NCBI GenBank assembly: GCA_902520695.1 | Contig: CABYOT010000011.1 | Coordinates: forward strand, 1-49,705 | Origin: an uncultured Pelagibacteraceae bacterium | GTDB lineage: Bacteria > Pseudomonadota > Alphaproteobacteria > Pelagibacterales > Pelagibacteraceae | Direction of reading: 5' to 3' | DNA: 49,705 bases | In this document: piece by piece, positions 43,280 through 49,705 of the stretch | How the letters are laid out: every line of letters begins with the position of its first letter | How positions within the stretch are numbered: position 1 is the stretch's first letter | Translations under genes and position numbers: made by a program | Notes under the pieces: model-generated | Database searches by the model: none | What the model was told of the DNA's origin: nothing | What the model saw: only the letters and a program-made list of their open reading frames with translations

Positions 43280-43750
43280 ATGTCAACTTTTGTGTACATG
43301 ACTAGATGTGATGGCTGTGGTCACTGTGTGGATATTTGTCCATCAGATATTATGCATATTGATGAAACTATAAGAAGGGCGAAGAATATTGAACCAAACT
43401 TTTGTTGGGAATGTTACTCATGTGTTAAAGCATGCCCAAACCATGCAATTGATGTAAGAGGATATGCAGATTTTGCTCCAATGGGTCACAGTGTAAGAGT
43501 TAGAAGAGAAGAGGAAAAAGGAACTATTTCTTGGAGAATAAAATTTAGAAATGGAACTGAAAAGAATTTTGTGTCGCCGATAACTACTAAGCCTTGGGGA
43601 AAATTTATTCCAAAATTAGCTGAAGGAGATAAGCCCAATCAAGGAGAAATTAATTCTCAAATATTATATTCAGAGCCAGAGGGATTAAATACAAATAAAG
43701 AATTACCAAAAGTAGATAAGAGTGCTTTTAAAAAAGGAGTTTATTATTAA
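43280..43750 (+). CDS. aprB: Adenylylsulfate reductase subunit beta
   Basis: The 156-residue ferredoxin-like protein has two [4Fe-4S] motifs: C10, C13, C16, C20 (CDGCGHCVDIC) and C42, C45, C48, C52 (CWECYSCVKAC). It shuttles electrons between the AprA flavin and the membrane anchor. The ending KKGVYY is typical for AprB of this group. It shares TAATG with aprA. A GGAGAAAA ribosome site lies 10 bases upstream. Confidence 0.96.
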   Translation: MSTFVYMTRCDGCGHCVDICPSDIMHIDETIRRAKNIEPNFCWECYSCVKACPNHAIDVRGYADFAPMGHSVRVRREEEKGTISWRIKFRNGTEKNFVSPITTKPWGKFIPKLAEGDKPNQGEINSQILYSEPEGLNTNKELPKVDKSAFKKGVYY

Positions 43751-45606
43751 TGGCTAGAAAAACTATAGTAGAAAATTGTGATGTTTTAGTTGTTGGTGGA
43801 GGAATGGCTGGAACCGGTGCAACTTTCGAAGCTAGACATTGGGGTAGAGATTTAAAAATAGTTTGTGTTGAAAAAGCAAATATAGATAGAAGCGGTGCAG
43901 TTGCTCAAGGACTTTATGCAATCAACTGCTATATGGGAATGCAATGGGGTGAAAACCAACCCGAGGACCATGTAAGATATGCAAGAAATGATTTAATGGG
44001 ATTGGTCAGAGAGGATTTAGGATATGACATGGCTCGTCACGTAGATTCAACTGTTCATATGTTTGATGAATGGGGTTTGCCAATGATGAAAAATAAAGCG
44101 ACAGGTAGATACCAAAGAGAAGGTAAATGGCAAATAATGATACATGGTGAAAGTTATAAACCAATCGTTGCAGAGGCAGCAAAAAAATCAGCAGATAAAA
44201 TTTACAACAGAATAATGATCACCCATCTATTAATGGACGAAAATAATGAAAATAGAGTTGGTGGAGCAGTTGGATTTAATATGAGAACAGGTGACTACCA
44301 CGTGTTTAAATCAAAAACAGTCATTGTTGCTGCTGGAGGAGCTTCACATATTTTCAAACCTAGAGCTGTGGGTGAAGGAATGGGAAGAACTTGGTACGCT
44401 CCATGGAGTAATGGATCGGCATATGCATTACCTATTGCTGCTGGAGCTAAAATGACCCAAATGGAGAATAGAATTGTTCTTTGTAGATTTAAGGATGGTT
44501 ATGGTCCAGTTGGTGCGTACTTCTTACATTTAAAAACTTACACACAAAATGCGAACGGTGAAAATTATGAGAAAAAATGGTACGAAAAAACTAAAGAATT
44601 AGTTGGAGAATATATTGATCACCATCCTACTCCTACATGTTTACGTAATCACGCTTTTATACAAGAAACAATGGCTGGTGGTGGACCAATTCACATGGTA
44701 ACGAAAGAAGCATTTCAAGATCCTCACTTAGAAACAGTTGGTTGGGAAAATTTCTTAGGTATGACAGTTGGACAGGCAGTTGTATGGGCTTCTCAAAATA
44801 TTGATCCAAAATACACAAACCCTGAATTAACAACATCGGAGCCTTATGTTATGGGTTCTCACGCGACGTGCTCAGGGGCGTGGGTAAGTGGCCCAGAGGA
44901 TTTATCTCCACCTGAATATTTCTGGGGATATAACAGAATGACAACAATTCAAGGTTTATTTGGTGCTGGAGATACTGTGGGTGGAAGTGCTCATAAATTC
45001 TCATCTGGATCTTTTACTGAGGGAAGACTAGCTGCAAAAGCTGCTGTTAAATATATAGAAGATCAAAAGGCAAACGATATTAAAGTAAGCGACAAGCAAT
45101 GTGATGATTACAAGGAAGTTATTTATAAACCGTTAGAAAATTATACAGTTGGTAGAAATGAAATAACGGGTGGAACGGTATCTCCAAGCTATATTTCTCC
45201 AATCCAAGGTTTGCAAAGATTACAAAAAATTATGGATGAGTATGTAGGCGGGATTAGCTACAATTACATGACAAACGAAAATACTCTTAAAAAAGGCCTT
45301 GAGCTACTTGCGTGGCTTGAAGAAGATTTAGAAAATGTTGGAGCTGAGGATTATCACCAACTTATGAGAGCTTGGGAGCTAAAACATAGAACAATTACAT
45401 CTCAATGTGTAACAGAACATACTTTGTTCAGACAAGAAACTCGTTGGCCAGGTTATTATTATAGAGGTGATTATATGAAATTAGATGATGAAAATTGGCA
45501 TTGTCTCACCCTATCTAGAAGAGATCCTAAAACTGGTAAGTTTACTATGGAAAAAGCCCCTGTTTATCACATAGTTGATGAAAAAGAGAAAAAAGAAGCT
45601 TCTTAA
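43750..45606 (+). CDS. aprA: Adenylylsulfate reductase subunit alpha
   Basis: The 618-residue flavoprotein has N-terminal FAD motif DVLVVGGGMAGTGATFEARHWG, GAVAQGLYAINCYMG, the later FAD segment GLFGAGDTVGGSAHKFSSGSFTEGRLAA and the C-terminal TRWPGYYYRGDYMKLDDENW, all of the dissimilatory AprA family. The enzyme interconverts sulfite plus AMP with APS. In an aerobic, sulfonate-using cell the expected direction is sulfite oxidation, removing the sulfite released by Xsc and SuyAB. No sat (ATP sulfurylase) is seen in the window to finish conversion to sulfate. Confidence 0.97.
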   Translation: MARKTIVENCDVLVVGGGMAGTGATFEARHWGRDLKIVCVEKANIDRSGAVAQGLYAINCYMGMQWGENQPEDHVRYARNDLMGLVREDLGYDMARHVDSTVHMFDEWGLPMMKNKATGRYQREGKWQIMIHGESYKPIVAEAAKKSADKIYNRIMITHLLMDENNENRVGGAVGFNMRTGDYHVFKSKTVIVAAGGASHIFKPRAVGEGMGRTWYAPWSNGSAYALPIAAGAKMTQMENRIVLCRFKDGYGPVGAYFLHLKTYTQNANGENYEKKWYEKTKELVGEYIDHHPTPTCLRNHAFIQETMAGGGPIHMVTKEAFQDPHLETVGWENFLGMTVGQAVVWASQNIDPKYTNPELTTSEPYVMGSHATCSGAWVSGPEDLSPPEYFWGYNRMTTIQGLFGAGDTVGGSAHKFSSGSFTEGRLAAKAAVKYIEDQKANDIKVSDKQCDDYKEVIYKPLENYTVGRNEITGGTVSPSYISPIQGLQRLQKIMDEYVGGISYNYMTNENTLKKGLELLAWLEEDLENVGAEDYHQLMRAWELKHRTITSQCVTEHTLFRQETRWPGYYYRGDYMKLDDENWHCLTLSRRDPKTGKFTMEKAPVYHIVDEKEKKEAS

Positions 45607-45624
45607 ATTCTATAGATTATAGAA

Positions 45625-45975
45625 ATGGCTTTATTAGATAAATCCGATGAGGAAATTATTAAAATAGCTGAACCTATTTGGGCAAACCTAGTTAAATCAT
45701 CAAACATTAAAGATTACGGTGGATTTACAAGGGATCTGTCATCACAAATGATGTATGGAGCTAATGAGGTTGAACTTGGCAAACAATGGGCAGGAAATAA
45801 ATTGATTTCGAGTTTAACTGAAGGATGTGAAGCAATAGGGTGTCTGAGAAGAGGTTTATATATAACTATCTTATATAAACAGACTAGCACTGAGATACCA
45901 GGTGACTTTCTTGGAAGATTAGTTCTTGGAGAAGAAGGAGAAGAGGTAAAAGTCTTTGGGGCAACTATTTTCTAA
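45625..45975 (+). CDS. Conserved-looking small protein of the apr cluster (116 aa)
   Basis: The 116-residue soluble protein lies 18 bases after aprA on the same strand. It has no membrane span and contains two cysteines, C68 and C73, in TEGCEAIGCLRRGLYITI, flanked by a hydrophobic beta-rich C-terminus. I do not recognise the family. Cysteine spacing and position suggest a redox or sulfur-binding partner for APS reductase, which is inference only; it is not a DsrC, because the C-terminal cysteine arm is missing. Confidence 0.75.
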   Translation: MALLDKSDEEIIKIAEPIWANLVKSSNIKDYGGFTRDLSSQMMYGANEVELGKQWAGNKLISSLTEGCEAIGCLRRGLYITILYKQTSTEIPGDFLGRLVLGEEGEEVKVFGATIF

Positions 45976-46025
45976 ACAGATTAAATAATATTTGCATTTA
46001 TCACAACCTGTGGTATCTCGCGAGT

Positions 46026-46172
46026 ATGTTTCAAAAAATAAATAATAATTTAAAAAAATTACCTTTATTCTTTGAAAATCAATTAAGCAAAATAATTAAA
46101 TCTTTTTTATACCTTTTTATCTTCTTTGCTTGGGGTATTATAATTCTTAGCACAGCCCAAAATTTTATCTAA
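46026..46172 (+). CDS. Small single-span membrane protein between apr and tauE (48 aa)
   Basis: Translation of the 247-base gap gives an open frame starting ATG TTT CAA and ending in TAA. The product has a basic amphipathic N-terminus and one hydrophobic span at residues 27-43 (SFLYLFIFFAWGIIILS lies there). The ATG follows an 8-base palindrome CTCGCGAG. There is no ribosome-binding site of the usual type. It may belong to the same transcript as aprMBA and tauE; a chance frame is possible. Confidence 0.45.
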   Translation: MFQKINNNLKKLPLFFENQLSKIIKSFLYLFIFFAWGIIILSTAQNFI

Positions 46173-46222
46173 AAATATTCATATTTATTGACTTTGTATT
46201 CTTAGAGGAATAGTTACTTCAT

Positions 46223-47308
46223 ATGGAGTATTTTCTTCCAATAGCACAAGTTGAAATTAATTTACTTTTTATCTTCGGTTTAAGTTTAGTAGTAGGAATT
46301 TTGTCTGGGTTGTTCGGTGTTGGTGGTGGATTTTTAATGACCCCTTTTTTAATATTTTTAGGTCTCCCCCCTATTTATGCTGTTCCAAATGAAGCAAGTA
46401 ACATTCTTGGAACTTCTGTTTCAGGTTCCACAACACATTATCTCAAAGGGACACTTGATTATAAAATGGGTTTCATGATTGTAATTGGTGGGATAGTAGG
46501 AACAGTTCTAGGAATTATAACTTTTTCATATTTTAAAGATATTGGAAAAATTAATGTAGTTATTTCTCTTGCTTATATGTACATCCTAGCAATTTTAGGA
46601 ACTTTTATGTTAATCCAAGGTGTTTCAGAAATTGATAAAGCAAGAAAAAAAATTACTGAGAGAAAAAAATTGCATAAACACTATTGGATACATGGATTAC
46701 CTTTGAGAATGCGTTTTAAAAAATCTCAACTTTATGAAAGTGCGTTTACCCCGATAATAATTGGTTTAATTGTTGGTTTCATTGCTGCTATTATGGGAAT
46801 AGGTGGTGCTTTTATTTTAGTTCCAGCAATGATTTATATTATTGGAATGCCTACAAGGTTAATTCCTGGAACTTCCCTTTTTGTAACTATATTTATAAGT
46901 GCTATTGTAACAATTTTACATGCATTAAACTATGGAACTATAGATTTAATTTTAGTTACAGTATTAATTTTAGGCTCGATAATCGGTGTTCAGTTTGGAC
47001 AAAAAATTGGAGAAAAAATTGATAGCTCAGAATTTAAAACTATTTTAGCAATATTATTATTATTAGTTGGTATAGCAATTGCTTATGATACTTTTATTAA
47101 AGATGAAAAAACAGTAAATACTATTGTCAATGGCACTAATAATTTAGGACCATTAAGTGAATTTATATTAAACTTTTCCAAAGATTTGCCGGTGTTTTAT
47201 GGTCTAACTTCTGTACTTCTTGCAGTAGTACTTGGAGTGGGAGCTGCAATGATTAGAAGAGTTTATTCTAACTGGGATGATAAAAGACTTGCAAAATTAA
47301 AAAAATAA
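46223..47308 (+). CDS. tauE: TauE/SafE-family sulfite/sulfonate exporter
   Basis: The 361-residue protein has about eight spans in two related halves. The family signature appears twice: GILSGLFGVGGGFLMTPFLI with PNEASNILGTSVSGS, and GFIAAIMGIGGAFILVPAMI with IPGTSLFVTIF. Members of this family export sulfite or sulfoacetate. Between the apr genes and suyAB-xsc it is well placed to remove excess sulfite. Its stop is immediately adjacent to the convergent suyB stop. Confidence 0.88.
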   Translation: MEYFLPIAQVEINLLFIFGLSLVVGILSGLFGVGGGFLMTPFLIFLGLPPIYAVPNEASNILGTSVSGSTTHYLKGTLDYKMGFMIVIGGIVGTVLGIITFSYFKDIGKINVVISLAYMYILAILGTFMLIQGVSEIDKARKKITERKKLHKHYWIHGLPLRMRFKKSQLYESAFTPIIIGLIVGFIAAIMGIGGAFILVPAMIYIIGMPTRLIPGTSLFVTIFISAIVTILHALNYGTIDLILVTVLILGSIIGVQFGQKIGEKIDSSEFKTILAILLLLVGIAIAYDTFIKDEKTVNTIVNGTNNLGPLSEFILNFSKDLPVFYGLTSVLLAVVLGVGAAMIRRVYSNWDDKRLAKLKK

Positions 47309-48475
47309 CTACGCGCTTCGATATAATTTAGTCATTACAAATTCTTTATGACCAAGAGCTTCTGCACAAGTTAATCTTCCATTAGCAACTCTTAAAGTTG
47401 ATTTGATTAACTCATCTCCAGCTTGGCTCAAATTCATTTCTCTAGATAAAATTTTAGAAACATCAACATCAATATGTTCGCTCATAGTTTTTGCTGTAAG
47501 AGGATTTGCTGTCAATTTAATTACGGGTTCTATAGGGTTTCCTATAATATTTCCCTGTCCTGTTGGGAATAAGTGAATATTAAAACCACCCGCAGCCTGT
47601 AAAGTAACACATTCTGCTGCAGCTGAAGATGTATCCATAAAATACAATCCAGCACCTTTTGTTGGTTCCTCAGCTGGCTCTAAAACATCAATGAATTGAC
47701 ATCCTCCAATTTTCTGAAAATTACCAAACGCTTTTTCTTCAATAGTTGTTAATCCTCCTGCAATATTTCCAGCTGTAGGTTGACTTTCTGATAAATCATC
47801 TGTTGCTTCTTTTAGAATGAAATCATTGTAATCATTCCATGTCTTTTTAAACTTTGCTTGAGCTTCAGGTGTCTTGCCTCTTTTTTCACAAACTGTTTCA
47901 GCACCCGTAAGTTCTGAAGTTTCACCAAAACATAAGTGAACACCTAATGGTTCCAATTTGTCCATTAGATTTCCAACTGTAGGATTAGATGCTAATCCTG
48001 AAGTCGTATCAGACTCTCCACATTTTACAGAAATCCACAAATCACTCATTGGACATTCTTCTCTTTGTTTTTCTGATGCCCACATTGAAAACTCTTGTGC
48101 TTTTTTTGAAACCTTTGCAATTGTATCTATATCGCCAACTCCTTCAATACTAAATCCTTCAACTGGTTTGCCAGTTTTTGAAATGGCATCTACAATTCTT
48201 TTTGTCCATTTAGGCTCAATACCTATAACTATAACAGCTGCAACATTTGGATTTTTTCCTGTACCAATCATTGTTCTAAAATGAAGTTCTAGATCTGCAC
48301 CGAATTGTAATCTTCCATAAGAATGAGGAAGAGCTATTGTACCTTTTATATTATTTGCTACTGCCTCTGCACATGCATTTGAAATATCATCTACAGGAAG
48401 TATAATAACGTGATTACGTGTTCCAGCACGACCATTTTCTCTTTTATATCCTAAAAAACTCTTTGGAATTTCCAT
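47309..48475 (-). CDS. suyB: (R)-sulfolactate sulfo-lyase, large subunit
   Basis: This 388-residue member of the UxaA/altronate dehydratase large-subunit family has [43 protein letters not shown] and [26 protein letters not shown], including the cysteines that in relatives bind iron. It lacks the SAF domain, which is the separate suyA gene three bases upstream. The split arrangement and the neighbouring xsc and tauE fit SuyB, which cleaves (R)-sulfolactate into pyruvate and sulfite. Altronate or another sugar acid remains a less likely substrate. Confidence 0.85.
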   Translation of the reverse strand: MEIPKSFLGYKRENGRAGTRNHVIILPVDDISNACAEAVANNIKGTIALPHSYGRLQFGADLELHFRTMIGTGKNPNVAAVIVIGIEPKWTKRIVDAISKTGKPVEGFSIEGVGDIDTIAKVSKKAQEFSMWASEKQREECPMSDLWISVKCGESDTTSGLASNPTVGNLMDKLEPLGVHLCFGETSELTGAETVCEKRGKTPEAQAKFKKTWNDYNDFILKEATDDLSESQPTAGNIAGGLTTIEEKAFGNFQKIGGCQFIDVLEPAEEPTKGAGLYFMDTSSAAAECVTLQAAGGFNIHLFPTGQGNIIGNPIEPVIKLTANPLTAKTMSEHIDVDVSKILSREMNLSQAGDELIKSTLRVANGRLTCAEALGHKEFVMTKLYRSA

Positions 48476-48478
48476 AAA

Positions 48479-48766
48479 TTACCACTTTTTTGTTTTTACG
48501 TTATGAACATGTACATGTTCACCTTTTTTAATATTTTTAACTACTTTTCCAATATCATGACCATATTTCAAAATAGTGTCACCTTCATTTAGATCTGTCA
48601 TTGCAATTTTATGACCCAATGGTATTTCGTCTTTTGATTGTATTGAAACAGACTTATCATTTTCCATTATCCAACAATTACAATCTTGTTTTGGGTTTAT
48701 TCTCTCTATAACAACTACTCCAACGTTGTCCTTTTCATCATGTATTATTATATCAGTATTCGACAT
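48479..48766 (-). CDS. suyA: (R)-sulfolactate sulfo-lyase, small subunit (SAF domain)
   Basis: The 95-residue protein is a lone SAF domain: DIIIHDEKDNVGVVVIERI, then IPLGHKIAMTDLNEGDTILKYGHDIGKVVKNI and the ending VHVHNVKTKKW. This is the small subunit of the UxaA-type sulfo-lyase, required by SuyB. It is divergent from xsc by 90 bases, so sulfolactate and sulfoacetaldehyde breakdown can be controlled from one intergenic region. Confidence 0.87.
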   Translation of the reverse strand: MSNTDIIIHDEKDNVGVVVIERINPKQDCNCWIMENDKSVSIQSKDEIPLGHKIAMTDLNEGDTILKYGHDIGKVVKNIKKGEHVHVHNVKTKKW

Positions 48767-48856
48767 TGTGACGATTTCTTTATTTGAAATTCGCTAAATC
48801 TTATATATTAATCGGACACTTTGACAATTAAAAAAAAGAATTAGAAAGGCTGAACC
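48767..48856. promoter_or_regulatory. Divergent suyAB/xsc promoter region with a half-operator
   Basis: The 90-base gap contains ATCGGACACT at 48812-48821 or nearby, whose CGGACACT is identical to the right half of the operator-like repeat at 14308-14324. The left half (GACCC) is missing. An AGAAAGG ribosome site precedes xsc. Whether the half-site is functional cannot be decided from the sequence. Confidence 0.45.
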
Positions 48857-49705
48857 ATGACTAAAATGACAACTGAAGAAGCATTCATTAAAGTTCTTCA
48901 AATGCATGGAATCGAACACTCGTTTGGAATAATAGGGTCAGCTTTTATGGCAATATCAGATTTATTTCCAAAAGCAGGAATTACTTTTTGGGATGTGGCA
49001 CATGAAACTAACGGTGGATTAATTGCAGATGGATATACTAGAGCTACTGGAAAAATGTCAATGGTTATTGCTCAAAATGGTCCAGGAATTACTGGATTAG
49101 TTACACCTATTAAAACAGCTTATTGGAACCATACACCATTATTATTAGTAACACCTCAAGCAGCAAATAAAACTATGGGTCAAGGTGGTTTTCAAGAGGT
49201 TGAGCAAATGAATTTATTTAAAGATATGGTTTGCTATCAAGAGGAAGTGAGAGATCCATCTAGGATGGCGGAAGTGTTAAATAGAGTAATAGAAAAAGCA
49301 TTTAGAGGATCAGCACCAGCACAAATAAATGTGCCTAGAGATTATTGGACACAAGTTATTGATATTGAATTACCACCAATTGTTAGATTTGAGAGACAAG
49401 GTGGAGGAAAGGAGGCAATTGAAAAAGCTGCAAAACTTTTATCAGAGGCCAAATTTCCAGTAATTTTATCTGGAGCAGGTGTAGTAATAGGTAATGCAAT
49501 TGATGAATGTAAAAAGTTAGCTGAAAAGCTAGATGCTCCTGTATGCAATGGATACCAACACAATGATAGTTTTCCAGGAAGTCATCCTTTAGCAGTGGGA
49601 CCGTTAGGATACAATGGATCTAAAGCTGGCATGGAATTAATTTCAAAAGCAGATGTAGTTTTAGCATTAGGAACAAGATTAAATCCTTTTTCAACTTTAC
49701 CTGGA
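48857..49705 (+). CDS. xsc: Sulfoacetaldehyde acetyltransferase (5' part, runs off the window)
   Basis: The first 283 residues of a thiamin-diphosphate enzyme are visible and open to the window edge. The start SFGIIGSAFMAISDLFPKAGI, the catalytic-type Glu E50 in AHETNGGLIADGY, and QAANKTMGQGGFQEVEQM are features of Xsc rather than acetolactate synthase. With phosphate, Xsc turns sulfoacetaldehyde into sulfite and acetyl phosphate, the step after Tpa. Roughly half the protein is missing at the right edge. Confidence 0.93.
   Translation, partial: MTKMTTEEAFIKVLQMHGIEHSFGIIGSAFMAISDLFPKAGITFWDVAHETNGGLIADGYTRATGKMSMVIAQNGPGITGLVTPIKTAYWNHTPLLLVTPQAANKTMGQGGFQEVEQMNLFKDMVCYQEEVRDPSRMAEVLNRVIEKAFRGSAPAQINVPRDYWTQVIDIELPPIVRFERQGGGKEAIEKAAKLLSEAKFPVILSGAGVVIGNAIDECKKLAEKLDAPVCNGYQHNDSFPGSHPLAVGPLGYNGSKAGMELISKADVVLALGTRLNPFSTLPG

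Noticed and set aside
45625..45975. DsrC-like sulfur carrier
   Set aside because: Size and apr context fit, but the conserved C-terminal cysteine arm of DsrC is absent.
46017..46024. CTCGCGAG palindrome as an operator
   Set aside because: Only one 8-base copy is seen, just before a small doubtful gene; too short to claim a binding site.
47309..48766. Altronate dehydratase (uxaA) for sugar acids
   Set aside because: The family is the same, but the split large and small subunits next to xsc and tauE and the lack of uronate genes favour SuyAB.
1..49705. CRISPR array, tRNA, rRNA, IS element or prophage
   Set aside because: No regularly spaced repeats, no tRNA-like T-loop/CCA structures, and no transposase, integrase or phage proteins were seen.

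Overview
The window looks like a piece of a SAR11-type (Pelagibacterales) alphaproteobacterial chromosome. The evidence is very low GC, lysine/asparagine/isoleucine-rich proteins, intergenic gaps of a few bases, many overlapping start/stop codons, and marker combinations typical of that group: an aprM-aprB-aprA set, a TPP riboswitch in front of a sodium-symporter of the ThiV type, taurine genes and a TauE/SafE exporter. I saw no rRNA, tRNA, CRISPR array, insertion sequence, integrase or phage gene. The assignment is by recognition only, without a database search.

Left part (1-10.2 kb): a CUT1-type ABC importer (binding protein, two permeases, MalK-like ATPase) is wrapped around genes that do not belong to any pathway I can name: a bicupin, two tandem-SnoaL proteins, a catalytic-domain-only methionine-synthase-II relative and a HAD protein that has lost its nucleophile. 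They form two divergent operons from one 52-bp promoter gap. This is the best candidate for an undescribed catabolic system.

Sulfonate part (10.2-23.6 kb and 42.4-49.7 kb): the genes together encode an almost complete route from organosulfonates to central carbon. Taurine enters by TauABC, Tpa makes sulfoacetaldehyde, Ald regenerates pyruvate and releases ammonium, Xsc gives sulfite and acetyl phosphate, and a Pta-family enzyme can make acetyl-CoA. In parallel, a HisD-family enzyme resembling HpsN would make sulfolactate from dihydroxypropanesulfonate, and SuyAB would split it into pyruvate and sulfite. Sulfite can be oxidised by AprBA with its membrane anchor AprM, or exported by TauE. The tau operon also carries an epoxide hydrolase and an LDH/MDH2-family dehydrogenase (ComC candidate), and TauC has a very long extra N-terminal part. 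A regulator built from two copies of the same half lies in between. Three copies of a GACCC-ATTTTA-GACA motif sit at its own start, and a further copy sits in the tauA/tpa intergenic region, which predicts that this protein controls taurine use and itself.

Middle part (23.6-42.4 kb): mostly housekeeping genes: tesA-ybbA-ybbP, a thioredoxin-like protein, a TPP riboswitch and thiV, rseP, HU, an ammonium transporter, a peroxiredoxin, a rhodanese, an ABA4-like membrane protein, recX, cysQ, mnmA, metC, an MFS carrier, the pabB-pabA-pabC folate branch and a HIT protein. Several very small genes were found by translating gaps: 58-aa DUF3553-like, 48-aa single-span, 27-aa basic and a second 48-aa single-span protein. 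Four rho-independent terminators or terminator-like hairpins are clear.
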